Shown piece after piece: positions 39,855 to 49,078 of a stretch of DNA of 64,000 bases. The notes beneath the pieces are model-generated. The model did no database searches, was not told where the DNA came from, and saw only the letters and a program-made list of their open reading frames with translations. Each line of letters opens with the position of its first letter. Position 1 is the first letter of the stretch. Where the stretch lies: NCBI RefSeq assembly GCF_036885605.1, contig NZ_CP142523.1, positions 682,001 through 746,000 of the forward strand, in the 5' to 3' direction. The translations under genes and the position numbers were made by a program. Origin of the DNA: Janthinobacterium sp. TB1-E2. GTDB lineage: Bacteria; Pseudomonadota; Gammaproteobacteria; Burkholderiales; Burkholderiaceae_D.

Positions 39855-39889
39855 ACGGCACTAGGGAGAAATTCCTGGTGCCGTTTTTT
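39855..39889 (+). terminator. Rho-independent terminator 3 (diverged duplicate)
   Basis: An 11-bp stem with one G-U (39855-39865 with 39874-39884), larger loop GAGAAATT, and six T. It occupies the place of the unit-3 terminator. Confidence 0.9.
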
Positions 39890-39976
39890 ATGTCCATGAC
39901 TGCGGCCTTCCAGCACACACGCAAACAGGAAGCCGCGCCCAGGAACGCCATGGCGTCAGCAAGTCTGCAGTATTGA
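39890..39976 (+). pseudogene. rpoC C-terminus remnant, unit 4 (28 codons)
   Basis: ATG again follows the T-run directly. MSMTAAFQHTRKQEAAPRNA still resembles the start of units 2 and 3, then similarity is lost and TGA closes the frame. It overlaps the end of the convergent gene at 39956. Confidence 0.65.
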
Positions 39977-40552
39977 TCGGCACTCGTTTTTGCTGGCATC
40001 GTAAAACACATAGACGGCGGCCTCGTCATGAAAATAGTCGTCCACCGGGAGTTGTCCCAAAAATACTAGCGGACCGTGCGCCTCGATGGGCCAGTTGGGC
40101 GCTTGCAGCCAACGGGGCGGCTTCTTCGCATAGCGAAATAACGCGAGCAATTGCGCCCGCAGCCACTGCGTCCGTTCACTTTTTTTCGCATGTGGCGGTG
40201 CCTTGTCCAGCAGTGCCGCCACATAGGCCAGATCCACATCCAGCCACTTCGGCTGCGCCGCCAGTAAAAGCGCGTGCAGCTGGCCAGGCTTTTCCGAGAC
40301 GAATAGCGGAATCCCGGCGGCGTGCAAAAACTCGGCCAGGGCGCCCTGCGCGTTCAGCACGTCCGCCGGATTGTGTAGGTCGAGCGATATCAGATAGTGA
40401 TACAGCGTGTGCCCCGCGTGCGCATACCTGGGCGCCGGCTGCGCTGACAACAGGCGCTCTGTTTCTGCGTCTTCATATAAAAGGTGTTCAAAGGCCGCCG
40501 TATCAAGCTGTCCTCCGACAAACCCGACCAGGCTGCTGGTGGCTGATGACAT
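39956..40552 (-). CDS. Hypothetical protein, possibly DUF1963/YwqG-like C-terminus
   Basis: A 198-residue soluble protein with no signal peptide. ATG at 40552 is chosen because CAGGGGAA lies about 8 nt upstream; longer in-frame starts only add promoter-region sequence. The N-terminal half is helical (HTLYHYLISLDLHNPADVLN, LLLAAQPKWLDVDLAYVAAL). The C-terminus PPRWLQAPNWPI, GPLVFLGQLPV and AAVYVFYDASKNE recalls the W-x-x-P/FLGQ pattern of DUF1963-type proteins, but I cannot assign a family with confidence. It is divergent from a winged-helix protein and shares its promoter region. Its 3' end abuts the rpoC repeat array. Confidence 0.7.
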   Translation of the reverse strand: MSSATSSLVGFVGGQLDTAAFEHLLYEDAETERLLSAQPAPRYAHAGHTLYHYLISLDLHNPADVLNAQGALAEFLHAAGIPLFVSEKPGQLHALLLAAQPKWLDVDLAYVAALLDKAPPHAKKSERTQWLRAQLLALFRYAKKPPRWLQAPNWPIEAHGPLVFLGQLPVDDYFHDEAAVYVFYDASKNECRSILQTC

Positions 40553-40694
40553 ACAAGTGTTCCCCTGAAAATACGGTGCGTCGGTGACTGCAAGTGTGAG
40601 AGGGCACGCCGTTTTCCGATCGTTCGGGAGTGCGCAACCATGGCGATTATGCACGATGCCGTCATGCCGGCACACTCTGTTGTAGCGTAGCAAA

Positions 40695-40726
40695 AGCGCA
40701 CTTGCCACGCCAATTTCCAGTGCGCT
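40695..40726. promoter_or_regulatory. Inverted repeat in the divergent promoter region (possible operator)
   Basis: AGCGCACT (40695-40702) and AGTGCGCT (40719-40726) are perfect 8-bp arms 16 nt apart, ending 18 nt before the wHTH gene start. TAATAT (40732-40737) just after it could be the -10 box, in which case the mRNA would be nearly leaderless. Binding by the adjacent wHTH protein is a natural guess. Confidence 0.4.
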
Positions 40727-40744
40727 CATGCTAATATCTGGCGC

Positions 40745-41377
40745 ATGATTGCCCAAGCCCTGTTTACTCCCGCCCAGCAGAAACTGCTGGGACTGCTCTT
40801 TGTCCGCGTGAATGAAGGCTTTCACTTGAACGAGATCATGCGCTTGACGGGGCTGGGCAGCGCGTCGGCGCAGCGGGAACTACGCCGGCTGCATGAGTCC
40901 GGCCTGATTACCTCCGAACGGATCGGCAATGTGCGGCGCTTCTGGCCCAACAAGGAAAGCCTCGTGTATCCGGAGTTGAGCGGACTGGTGCAGAAAACCT
41001 TCGGCATCGTCGGTGTACTAAGCATGACTCTGGCGCCCTTGCGTGCCCAGCTGCACCTGGCATTCGTGTCGGGCGCCACGGCGAAGGGGCAGGACATGCC
41101 CGGCAGCGCCATCGATTTGCTGCTGGTGGGTGAAGAAGCCAATTATGGCGATCTGTTGACGGGATTGGCGCCGGCCGAGCGAACCTTACGGCGTAAAATC
41201 AATCCCAACCTATATACGCTGGCCGATTATCGCCGGCGGCTACGTGAAGGCCAGCCATTTCTGCTGCAGGTATTACAACAGCCGAAGTTGTTTGTCATCG
41301 GCGATGAATCGCTATTGCATGCGCTGGCATTACCGGATTCTTCATTACAAGCGAATGACATGCCATCTGTATTCTAA
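40745..41377 (+). CDS. Winged-helix regulator with degenerate nucleotidyltransferase-fold domain
   Basis: A 210-residue protein. Residues about 5-72 form an ArsR/MarR-like winged helix (QQKLLGLLFVRVNEGFHLNE, SASAQRELRRLHESGLI). Residues about 95-200 resemble the MNT nucleotidyltransferase fold, but the active-site motif is eroded: the usual GSxxxG and DxDLLV read SGATAKG and SAIDLLLV, so one catalytic Asp is missing. It is probably a DNA-binding protein with a non-catalytic sensor domain. It is divergent from an unknown 198-residue protein, the arrangement of an autoregulated pair. Confidence 0.75.
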   Translation: MIAQALFTPAQQKLLGLLFVRVNEGFHLNEIMRLTGLGSASAQRELRRLHESGLITSERIGNVRRFWPNKESLVYPELSGLVQKTFGIVGVLSMTLAPLRAQLHLAFVSGATAKGQDMPGSAIDLLLVGEEANYGDLLTGLAPAERTLRRKINPNLYTLADYRRRLREGQPFLLQVLQQPKLFVIGDESLLHALALPDSSLQANDMPSVF

Positions 41378-41450
41378 AGGCCGGGCCTGGCATTCAATTT
41401 CTGATGCATGAAATTGTTGGCCAGAATAATATCTGAGGCGGATTGATCGT

Positions 41451-42293
41451 ATGATGAATAAACTACAGGCTTTCGGTTTAATTGTTTCCCAAGCGGTGCG
41501 CGGTGAATTAACGTTTCCCACGAGCGTTAATTCCGCACTGCAATTGCAATTGGCTTTGGCTGAACCGGACTGCCATATCGACCATGCGATCAAGCTGGTA
41601 TTGGCCGAACCCTTGCTGGCGGCGCGCACGGTTGCGCTGGCCAACTCGGCCGTCTACAGCCGCGGCGATGCGGCGCCCGTGACCAGCGTACGCGCCGCCG
41701 TCATGCGCATGGGCTACCGCAATCTGTACGCGCTGGTGGCGGCCATGGTGGTGCGCCAGTTCGGCAGCAAGATCATCGACCCCGTCCTGCGCCAGAAGGC
41801 GGCCCAGCTGTGGGAGCACACGGCCCACGTGGCGGCGCTGGCGCACGTGCTTGCCCGCCGCGTGACGCACGTCGATGCCGACACGGCGCTGTTCGCCGGC
41901 ATCGTGCATGAGGTGGGCGGTTTTTACCTGTTGTCGCGTGCCGACGAATTTCCCGGCCTGCTCGACGACGATGCGGATCACTGGATGGAGTCCGCAGAAG
42001 AAATCATTTCCCGCGAAGTCATGAAGAAGCTTTTGATCCCGCTGGCCGTGAGCGAAGCCATCGAAGGCTTGCGCGATGGCTTGCTGTCGATTCCGCCCGA
42101 CTCCCTGCTCGACACCTTGTTGTTGGCCAAGCAACTGTCGCCCGTGCAGTCGCCGTTGCAGGTGACGTATGTGGAAATGCTCACGCCCTCCGATTCCGTC
42201 ATCGATTTCATTATCGATAACGAGACTTTGCAAAGCATCCTCGCCGAATCGGCCGAGGAAGTGCGTTCGATGAGTGCCGCGCTGCTCGTCTGA
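41451..42293 (+). CDS. HDOD domain protein
   Basis: A 280-residue cytosolic protein dominated by an HDOD domain (about 25-225): VLAEPLLAARTVALANSAVYSR, SVRAAVMRMGYRNLYALVAAMV and LFAGIVHEVGGFYLL. HDOD proteins are HD-superfamily relatives without a full metal site that act in signalling or stress responses. The region after residue 225 is acidic and helical. Two ATG codons (41451, 41454) are possible starts. No strong link to its neighbours is seen. Confidence 0.88.
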   Translation: MMNKLQAFGLIVSQAVRGELTFPTSVNSALQLQLALAEPDCHIDHAIKLVLAEPLLAARTVALANSAVYSRGDAAPVTSVRAAVMRMGYRNLYALVAAMVVRQFGSKIIDPVLRQKAAQLWEHTAHVAALAHVLARRVTHVDADTALFAGIVHEVGGFYLLSRADEFPGLLDDDADHWMESAEEIISREVMKKLLIPLAVSEAIEGLRDGLLSIPPDSLLDTLLLAKQLSPVQSPLQVTYVEMLTPSDSVIDFIIDNETLQSILAESAEEVRSMSAALLV

Positions 42294-42351
42294 GCTCGTC
42301 CGAGATCAGCGCATTGTTCGCCTGGCCCTGCCGCGCTGTCTGCCAGCGCAG

Positions 42352-43527
42352 TCAGGGGCCCGGATGCAGCACGACCTTGATGCATTGCTCCTGTTTCTTC
42401 TGGAAGATTTCGTAGCCGTGCGGCGCTTCGTCCAGGGTCAAGTGGTGGGAAATGATGGCGCCGGGATCGAGCTCGCCCCGTTGTATCCGTTCCAGCAGTG
42501 GCTGCATGTAGCGCTGCACGTGTGTTTGGCCCGTCTTGATGGTCAATGAACGGTTCATGATGGAGCCAAACGGAATCTTGTCGCTGAAGCCGCCATATAC
42601 CCCTGGCACCGAGACGACGCCGCCGTTGCGGCACGCCATCAAGGCTTCGCGCAGGGCCGTGGGACGATCCGATTCCAATTTCATCGTCTGCTTGAGGCGG
42701 TCGTAGATATAGCTGACGCCGGAGCCGTGCGCTTCCATGCCGACGGCATCGATGCAGGCATCGGGGCCTCGTCCTCCCGTCATTTCCCGCAGGGCATCGG
42801 GCACGTCCACGGCATCGAAATGCAGGGTTTCCGCACCGGACAGTTCGCGCGCCATGCGCAGGCGTTCCGGGTAATGGTCGATGGCGATGACGCGCTCGGC
42901 GCCGAGCAGGAAAGCGCTCTGGATGGCGAACTGCCCCACGGGGCCGCAACCCCAGACGGCCACCACCTGGCCTGGCGTGATGGCGCAGGCTTCGGCCGCC
43001 ATGTAGCCGGTCGGCAGTATGTCCGAGAGAAACAGCACCTGTTCATCCTTGAGCTCGTCCGGTACCTTGATGGGGCCGACGTCGGCAAACGGCACGCGCA
43101 CATATTCGGCCTGGCCGCCCGCATAGCCGCCCGTCAGGTGGGAATAGCCAAAGATGCCCGCGCCCGAGTGGCCCCACATCTTTTCCGCCATATAGGCGTT
43201 CGGATTGGAATTCTCGCACACCGAGTACAGCTGTTGCTCGCAAAAGAAGCAGCGTCCGCAGGCAATGGGAAACGGCACCACCACCCGATCTCCCACCTTG
43301 AGCTTGCGCACAGCGGAGCCCACCTCCACCACCTCGCCCATGAACTCATGGCCGAGGATATCGCCTTGTTCCATTGTGGGCACGACGCCATTGTAGAGGT
43401 GCAGGTCGGAACCGCAGATGGCCGTGGAACTGACTTTGATGATGGCGTCGCCGGGATTGAGGATGGCGGGATCGGGCACCTGTTCGATCCGTACGTCGCG
43501 CTTGCCGTGCCAGCAGTTGGCTTTCAT
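42352..43527 (-). CDS. Zinc-dependent alcohol dehydrogenase (formaldehyde dehydrogenase-like MDR)
   Basis: A 391-residue medium-chain dehydrogenase. The catalytic zinc ligands are C38 ([14 protein letters not shown]) and H60-E61 (GHEFMG); the structural zinc site is C90, C93, C96 and C104 ([15 protein letters not shown]). The NAD-binding motif is VWGCGPVG. The long insert [17 protein letters not shown] is typical of the glutathione-independent formaldehyde dehydrogenase-like branch. GGAGGTG precedes the start. The gene overlaps the upstream SRPBCC gene by 4 bp, so the pair is co-translated. The alcohol substrate is unknown. Confidence 0.92.
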   Translation of the reverse strand: MKANCWHGKRDVRIEQVPDPAILNPGDAIIKVSSTAICGSDLHLYNGVVPTMEQGDILGHEFMGEVVEVGSAVRKLKVGDRVVVPFPIACGRCFFCEQQLYSVCENSNPNAYMAEKMWGHSGAGIFGYSHLTGGYAGGQAEYVRVPFADVGPIKVPDELKDEQVLFLSDILPTGYMAAEACAITPGQVVAVWGCGPVGQFAIQSAFLLGAERVIAIDHYPERLRMARELSGAETLHFDAVDVPDALREMTGGRGPDACIDAVGMEAHGSGVSYIYDRLKQTMKLESDRPTALREALMACRNGGVVSVPGVYGGFSDKIPFGSIMNRSLTIKTGQTHVQRYMQPLLERIQRGELDPGAIISHHLTLDEAPHGYEIFQKKQEQCIKVVLHPGP

Positions 43528-44624
43528 GACACACCTCCGTTTGCTTGCGGTCGGGGGGAAGATACCGTGCCGCCAGCCTTGTGCAGCAAGCGCGTCTTGA
43601 AGCTGCGCTTGCCTGACGGCTGGCCCTCGATGGTGCTGACTTCGCCCGTTTCCATCCACTGCTTGAAGCGGCGCAAGGTGGTCTCGATCTTGTAGGCAGG
43701 CGCCTGGCTGAACAGGCCGGCCACGGCCGCGCCCACCTTGCCGACCGGCGCCTGCATCTGCAGTTGCATGGTGACCACGGTGCCGCGCCCGCCCGGTGCG
43801 GGCGACAGTTCCAGCGCGCCCGTTTCCGCATGATTTTCCGCCGCGCGCCAGCGCATGCCCTGGCCCGGACGCTCGTCTGTCAGTTCGCCTATCCACTCGC
43901 CTTCGACGCTGTGCCAGCGCGAGCGGCGCGCATCGATTATCTGCACCGATTGCAAGCCTGGCATGAAGCGGGGCAGGTTTTCCAGGTCGCGCCAGGCGCG
44001 GTAGCATTCGTCGGCGGAACGGTTGACGATCACGCTCCTTTGCAGCGCCAGCCCCTCTTCGCCGGGCGCGGGCAGTTCGCTCAGCTTGCGCGGCGCCAGT
44101 TGTGCGCTGGCGATATAGTCGATGGCCGTCACGCCTGCCACCACGGCTGCCGTCGCCGCCAGGCGCGTGCGCGCATTGCGCCGGCTGGTCATGGCCACGC
44201 CCAGCAGCGACAGATCCATGGCGTCGCCGGCGATGCGCGACCAGCGCCATGCCGGCCTGCTTTCTCCGCGCAGCAAGGCGACACCGCAAGCCATTTCGCG
44301 CAGGCCGATGGCGCGTATCCAGACAGACGAGACGCCGCGCAAGCCGCTGGCCCGCGCCAGCCCGCGCGGCGCCACCAGCTGGACCAGGCCCAGTCCGATG
44401 CTGAGCCAGCCAAGTGCCGTGATCAGGCCATGGTTGCCATGCGCGGTATCGTCGGGAATGTGCCGCTGCAGCCGTCCATCGCCTTGGACGCGCGCGCTCG
44501 TGTAGTGAAGAATGGCGTCGTGCCCATTCCCGGACGAGCCGGATGTTTCCGCTGGCATTTCTGACTGCTGCCGCCACGTTGGCGGACGCGCCGTAGCGCC
44601 ATCGCTGATGTCTTCGTTTTGCAT
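43524..44624 (-). CDS. Membrane protein with C-terminal SRPBCC (cyclase/dehydrase-like) domain
   Basis: A 366-residue protein. After a polar N-terminus come two to three hydrophobic segments (about 68-88, 100-120 and 133-175). Residues about 190-330 form an SRPBCC domain: [32 protein letters not shown] and a final helix with [11 protein letters not shown]. The ATG at 44624 has GGGAGG 6 nt upstream. This domain type commonly accompanies zinc alcohol dehydrogenases of the kind encoded next, and the 4-bp overlap supports joint function, perhaps in stress-related lipid or alcohol metabolism. Confidence 0.82.
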   Translation of the reverse strand: MQNEDISDGATARPPTWRQQSEMPAETSGSSGNGHDAILHYTSARVQGDGRLQRHIPDDTAHGNHGLITALGWLSIGLGLVQLVAPRGLARASGLRGVSSVWIRAIGLREMACGVALLRGESRPAWRWSRIAGDAMDLSLLGVAMTSRRNARTRLAATAAVVAGVTAIDYIASAQLAPRKLSELPAPGEEGLALQRSVIVNRSADECYRAWRDLENLPRFMPGLQSVQIIDARRSRWHSVEGEWIGELTDERPGQGMRWRAAENHAETGALELSPAPGGRGTVVTMQLQMQAPVGKVGAAVAGLFSQAPAYKIETTLRRFKQWMETGEVSTIEGQPSGKRSFKTRLLHKAGGTVSSPRPQANGGVS

Positions 44625-44729
44625 GCTGCCTCCCTTCTGTGTATGGGAATTAGGCAGCATCGTTTGGTACGCGTTCCGGCAGGCGTGCGTGAGATGCGCT
44701 GGATCTGCGCCAGATCAAGCATCGGCACG

Positions 44730-44763
44730 AAAAAAAACGGCAGCCCCGGTTGGCGCTGCCGTT
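44730..44763 (-). terminator. Rho-independent terminator after the DUF885 gene
   Basis: On the minus strand AACGGCAGC pairs with GCTGCCGTT around a 10-nt loop and is followed by a run of eight T (A-run at 44730-44737 on the plus strand). It begins 20 nt past the stop codon. Confidence 0.9.
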
Positions 44764-44782
44764 GTAGCGGAAAGCGACTAGC

Positions 44783-46603
44783 TTACTTCTGCTGCGCGAT
44801 CCACCGGTCGACCTTGGCTTCCAGCAGTTTCAGGGGCAGCGTACCGTCGCTCAGCACCACTTCATGGAACTTCGGCAGGCTGAATTTGTCGCCCAAGGCT
44901 TGCTGCGCGCGCTGGCGCAGTTCGACGATCTTCAGCGAACCGATCTTGTAGCCCAGCGCCTGGCCCGGCCAGGCCATGTAGCGTTCCGTCTCGCTTTTCG
45001 CCACGGCGTCATAGCCGAGGGTGTCGCGCATGTACTTGATGGTCTGCTCGCGCGTCCAGCCCTTGGTGTGCAAGCCCGTGTCGACCACCAGGCGCACGGC
45101 GCGCAGCATCTCGTCGTTCAAATGGCCGAAATACTGGGCCGGATCCTCGAACAGGCCCATTTCCTTGCCCAGGGTTTCCGCATACAGGGCCCAGCCTTCC
45201 GTGAAGGCATTGTTGCCGCCGAAGCGGCGGAAGTTCGGCAAGTCCATCTCTTGCACCAGCGCCAGATGGAAATGGTGGCCCGGCTTGCCTTCGTGCAGGA
45301 ACAGGGTGGTCATGCCCGTGTCGCCATACAGTTTCGGATCCGTGACGACGGACCAGAACACGCCGGGGCGCGAACCGTCGGCGGCCGGCGCCGTGTAGTG
45401 ATCGGCGGCCGTGTCGCGGCTCAGTTCAGGTTCCAGGCGCAAGTCCAGCGGCGCCTTTGGCACCAGGGTGAACAGGGCGGGCAATTTGCTGTCGAGCAGC
45501 ACGTTTAGTTTCCGGTAGACGTCGAGCACTTCCTGCTCCGTCTTGAACGGGCGGTATTTCGCCTGTTCCGATACCCATACGGGCAGGCCGGCGGCCGGGC
45601 CGTTGTAGCCCATCTTCGGGCCCACGATCGCGTATTGTTCCTGGATGCGCGCCACTTCCTTCAAGCCGATGGCGTGGATCTGCTCCGGTTTCAGATCCGT
45701 GGTGGTGCTGCTGGCCACGCGCGCCTGGTACCAGGCGGCGCCATCGGGCAGGGCGCTCCAGCCGCTGCTCGTGCGGCCGGCCGGCAGGTAATCGCGCTCC
45801 ATGAAGGTGGACAGGCGCTGCAGCGCCGGCATCAGCTTGGCTTCGATGATGACGGTATAGGTTTGCGTCAGGCGCGCCTTGTCCGCGTCGGAAAAGCTGG
45901 CCGGCAAGTTCTTGATCGGCGTGTAATAGACGCTGTCCTGCGGCGTGGCGCTGACGAGCTTTTTGAATTGCGGCAGGGCCGATTCCGTCAGCGCCTTCGG
46001 CAGCACGATGCCCTTTTGCATGCCGACTTTCATGTTGGCGATGGCCTGGTCTATCCAGCCCGGCAACTGGCCGATACGGCTCAGGTAAGCGTCATACTCC
46101 TTGATCGTTGTCAAAGGCTGCGATGCCTCGCCGCCCGCATAATTGGCGAGGGTGACGGGCATGCTGTCCATCTGGTTCAGCGGCAGCAGGTATTCCGGGA
46201 AGCGCTCGAAGCTCAGCGCCGTCGCCAGTTCATAGTCGAGGATGTCGTAGTTGATCTGGTCCTGGTGCGACAGCTGCGCGCGGGCAATGCTGCGCAGGGT
46301 CTTCTGGTACTGGCGGTACAGGGCGAACTGTTTTGCGCGCGCGGCGGGCACGATGGCTGAACCGAGCTGGTCATCAAAACGGTTGTCGCCGCTCTCGGTG
46401 GCATTGATCGGCTCGAAACGGGCCAGCGCATCGTAGTATGTGTCGGCCAGCACTTGCAGCTGCTGCTTTGCTTTCGGCGCGCTGACGGCGGGCGCGACGG
46501 CTGTTTTGGCTGCGGGCTGGGCCGCTTGCGCCATGGGCGCGTAGGCCAGCAACAGGGAGATGGCCAGGGTGCCGAGGGTGCCGGCGGCAAAACGATGCTT
46601 CAT
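44783..46603 (-). CDS. Exported DUF885 family protein (putative metallopeptidase)
   Basis: A 606-residue protein with a signal peptide (MKHRFAAGTLGTLAISLLLA, cleavage after AQAA). It belongs to the DUF885 family of predicted gluzincin-like peptidases: HEGKPGHHFHLA (437-448) supplies two zinc-type histidines and a glutamate, and NAFTEGWALYAE further on supplies a glutamate ligand. Length is typical. AAGGA lies 9 nt before the ATG at 46603; longer starts lack a signal peptide at the N-terminus. Enzymatic activity of this family is poorly studied. Confidence 0.88.
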   Translation of the reverse strand: MKHRFAAGTLGTLAISLLLAYAPMAQAAQPAAKTAVAPAVSAPKAKQQLQVLADTYYDALARFEPINATESGDNRFDDQLGSAIVPAARAKQFALYRQYQKTLRSIARAQLSHQDQINYDILDYELATALSFERFPEYLLPLNQMDSMPVTLANYAGGEASQPLTTIKEYDAYLSRIGQLPGWIDQAIANMKVGMQKGIVLPKALTESALPQFKKLVSATPQDSVYYTPIKNLPASFSDADKARLTQTYTVIIEAKLMPALQRLSTFMERDYLPAGRTSSGWSALPDGAAWYQARVASSTTTDLKPEQIHAIGLKEVARIQEQYAIVGPKMGYNGPAAGLPVWVSEQAKYRPFKTEQEVLDVYRKLNVLLDSKLPALFTLVPKAPLDLRLEPELSRDTAADHYTAPAADGSRPGVFWSVVTDPKLYGDTGMTTLFLHEGKPGHHFHLALVQEMDLPNFRRFGGNNAFTEGWALYAETLGKEMGLFEDPAQYFGHLNDEMLRAVRLVVDTGLHTKGWTREQTIKYMRDTLGYDAVAKSETERYMAWPGQALGYKIGSLKIVELRQRAQQALGDKFSLPKFHEVVLSDGTLPLKLLEAKVDRWIAQQK

Positions 46604-46737
46604 GCGCGATGTCCTTTGTAAGGAGGGAATGAACGGAGGCGTTGTGGGTCGGGGCGGCCGGTCGCGATGGAGCAGCCGGGGCGTAAGCATACGCCATTGC
46701 CCAGTACGTTTGGATAAATTGTACGAGAGGAATGTTG

Positions 46738-47835
46738 CTATTTTGCCGTAGGCGGCAGGGCCGCTTTCATCGCTTGCCAGTGGCTGCTGCTCAAGGGAAG
46801 GCAAGCAGGGCAGGGCGTGGCGGCGATCAGGCTGCGGATCTGCTGCGCGCGCGCCGCCGTTTGCGGGTGCGAGGAAATCCAGCCTGGTACCTTGGCCTTG
46901 TCCTTGTCATCGAGTTTCTGGAAAAAACTGAGCATGCCGTCGGGACGGATGTGCGCGCGCTGTAAGGCGAGCAAACCGAGACGGTCCGCCTCTTCTTCCA
47001 TGTCGCGGCTGAAATACAAGGTGCCGGCCTGGTGCGCCAGCATGGCGGCCACGGCGCTGATGTCGCCGATGGTCACGCCCACGAGGGCGCCCCAGCCCAG
47101 GCTGCTGATCATTTGCCGTAGCGAATGACGCTGCTCCACGTGCTGCACTTCATGCGCGAGTACGCCGGCCAACTCGCCCGGGTCGGCGGCCTGGCGCAGC
47201 AAGCCCGTATGCACGACGATGATGCCACCCGGCATAGCAAACGCGTTGACCGTGTCGTCGTTCTTGATCAGCCAGCGGTACTGGTAGCGCGAGCCGGCCG
47301 TCAGCTTGCGGCCGATCTCCTGCACCGTCTGCTGCGCCACGCCGCTTTCGCTGATGCCGCCCTGCGCGCGCACTTGCGACAGGGCCAGTTCGCCCAGCTG
47401 TTTTTCCGTCGACAAGGGGATCAATCCTGCCAGCGCGCCGACGGCATGGCCGCCTTGCCACCATAGCAGGGCCGCCGCGACGACGGTCGCGCCCGTCAAA
47501 CCGGCCAGCCAGCCCGACACCTGCCGCCGGTTGCGCTGGCGCTCGCCCCACAAACGCTGCAGTTGCGGCTGCAGCGCGGCCGGCGCTTCGCGCAAGACGA
47601 TGGCGATGTCGCTCGCCGTCAGCGGTTTCAGCGAGGCTTGCCGTCCTTGTTCGTCGAGCCAGTTCAGGAACAGTTCCGGCCCATCGACGCCGCCCACGCT
47701 GACGACCAGCTGCGCCACGTCGACACCATGGCCGGGCGCATCGATAGCCAGCTGGCTGCCGAAAAAATGCGCGCTGACGGCCGTGCCCGCCGGGCCGCCG
47801 TCGGGGCCGCTCAGCAGTGCCTGGAATGGCGTCAT
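46738..47835 (-). CDS. M48 family metallopeptidase, membrane-anchored
   Basis: A 365-residue zinc peptidase. The N-terminal 105 residues are cytosolic, one membrane segment lies at about 107-125 (LAGLTGATVVAAALLWW), and the M48 domain follows with H228-E-V-Q-H232 and the third-ligand region EEEADRLGLLAL. MPGGIIVVHTGLL is typical of the family, which includes HtpX and BepA types. The Pro/Cys-containing end is variable. The gene overlaps the upstream HPP-CBS gene by 4 bp. Confidence 0.88.
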   Translation of the reverse strand: MTPFQALLSGPDGGPAGTAVSAHFFGSQLAIDAPGHGVDVAQLVVSVGGVDGPELFLNWLDEQGRQASLKPLTASDIAIVLREAPAALQPQLQRLWGERQRNRRQVSGWLAGLTGATVVAAALLWWQGGHAVGALAGLIPLSTEKQLGELALSQVRAQGGISESGVAQQTVQEIGRKLTAGSRYQYRWLIKNDDTVNAFAMPGGIIVVHTGLLRQAADPGELAGVLAHEVQHVEQRHSLRQMISSLGWGALVGVTIGDISAVAAMLAHQAGTLYFSRDMEEEADRLGLLALQRAHIRPDGMLSFFQKLDDKDKAKVPGWISSHPQTAARAQQIRSLIAATPCPACLPLSSSHWQAMKAALPPTAK

Positions 47836-48998
47836 GCGGCCGCCTCGGCAAAGCGGCTTTCGTACAGGGCCGCCATCAGGTCGGACTGGCTGATGATGCC
47901 GGCCAGGCGCTCTTCATCGTCGAGAATGGGAATGTGGTGATAGCCGGCGTCGGCCATCAGGGGAACCAGATCGATGATGGGCGTGCCCAGGCGGGCCGTG
48001 TGCGGGGATGGCGTCATCAGCTGCCCCACCACTTCCGGCTTGTCGCTATGGGACAGGCCGCTGCGTTGCAGCAGGCCGCGCAGGCGCTGGCGCATGCCCT
48101 GATAATCGTCGAGGCCGCCGTGGCGCAGGAAATCCGTTTGCGTGATGATGCCGATGACGCGGCGCGCCCGGTTCAGCACGGGCAGGGCGCCCACCTGGTG
48201 CTCGCGCATGGTGCGCCAGGCAACATCGAGTGGCGTGCCGAACTCCACGCTGAGCACGTCTTTCGACATGATGTCGGCGCAGGTGACGACGCCGAAGCGG
48301 CGCTGGTAGGCGCGCATTTCCGTTTGCAGGAAGATCGCTTGCAAATCGTCGCGGCTGATATCGAGCACTTCGCTGTGCTGGCGCAAGACGGCATCGAGGT
48401 CATCCGGAGAAAAGCCCAGGCGGTTGCTGGGCACGTTATCCTTGGTATCGTGCGGATGCGGCGCCACCAGTTGCTGGATGTGCGGGTAGCGGCGTCCCGT
48501 CAGGTTGTTGTACAGCACGGCGCAAGCGACCAGCACGGCGGAATTGAACAGCACGGTGATGAAGACGAATTCAAAGCCGGCCGCATGCACGCTGGCGCCG
48601 CCAACCACCGTGGTGAGCGCCACGGCGCCGCCCGGCGGATGCAGACAGCGCAGGGCAAACATCGCGCCGATGGCCAGACAGGCGGCCAGCGCCGCCACGC
48701 CCACGCTCGATCCCAGCCATTTCACGCAGGCCATGCCGACCAGGCCGGAGATGACGTTGCCGCCCACCACGGACCACGGTTGCGCCAGCGGGCTGGCCGG
48801 CAGGCAGAACAGCAGCACGGCAGAGGCGCCCATGGGCGCGATCAGGTAGACGCTGGCGCTGTCGGGGGCCAGCAGGAAATGGCAGATCAGGCCTGTTAGC
48901 AGCAAGCCGCAGATGGCGCCCGCACACGCGCGTAATTGTTCGCGGCGGCTGCCGTTGTTCGGTTGCGGCAGCCAGCGTGCCAGGAAAGAAGTCGTCAT
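47832..48998 (-). CDS. HPP family membrane protein with two CBS domains
   Basis: A 388-residue protein. Residues about 20-170 hold five or so membrane segments with the HPP motif RCLHPPGGAVAL (about 116-127) that names the family. Residues about 235-380 hold a CBS pair (ADIMSKDVLSVEFGTPLDVA, VGALPVLNRARRVIGIITQTD, GQLMTPSPHT, HHIPILDDEERLAGIISQSD). HPP proteins include nitrite-related transporters in plants and cyanobacteria; CBS domains normally bind adenosine nucleotides, so nucleotide-gated transport is plausible. It is translationally coupled to the M48 peptidase gene. Confidence 0.88.
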   Translation of the reverse strand: MTTSFLARWLPQPNNGSRREQLRACAGAICGLLLTGLICHFLLAPDSASVYLIAPMGASAVLLFCLPASPLAQPWSVVGGNVISGLVGMACVKWLGSSVGVAALAACLAIGAMFALRCLHPPGGAVALTTVVGGASVHAAGFEFVFITVLFNSAVLVACAVLYNNLTGRRYPHIQQLVAPHPHDTKDNVPSNRLGFSPDDLDAVLRQHSEVLDISRDDLQAIFLQTEMRAYQRRFGVVTCADIMSKDVLSVEFGTPLDVAWRTMREHQVGALPVLNRARRVIGIITQTDFLRHGGLDDYQGMRQRLRGLLQRSGLSHSDKPEVVGQLMTPSPHTARLGTPIIDLVPLMADAGYHHIPILDDEERLAGIISQSDLMAALYESRFAEAAA

Positions 48999-49078
48999 GG
49001 AGGAGGGCGCGTTCGGATCGCGTTGCTCAGTGTGAGCCCGATATTATCCCATGCGTTCCATTTCGCTGCCTGCAGGCA

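Larger units (their letters stand above)
39088..39976 (+). repeat. Tandem array of rpoC 3'-end plus terminator
   Basis: The unit runs from GGCCTTCCACCG through the rpoC stop codon and terminator. Unit anchors lie at 39088 (inside rpoC), 39301, 39513 and 39904: period 213, 212, then 391 because of an insert in the third unit. Units 2 and 3 are nearly identical to each other over about 130 bp and more distant from rpoC itself, while the block from the TAA through the terminator is almost identical between units 1 and 2. This suggests one old duplication followed by a recent one or by gene conversion. Confidence 0.9.

Noticed and set aside
39088-39976. CRISPR array
   Set aside because: The repeats are 212-bp units homologous to rpoC, not short repeats with unique spacers.
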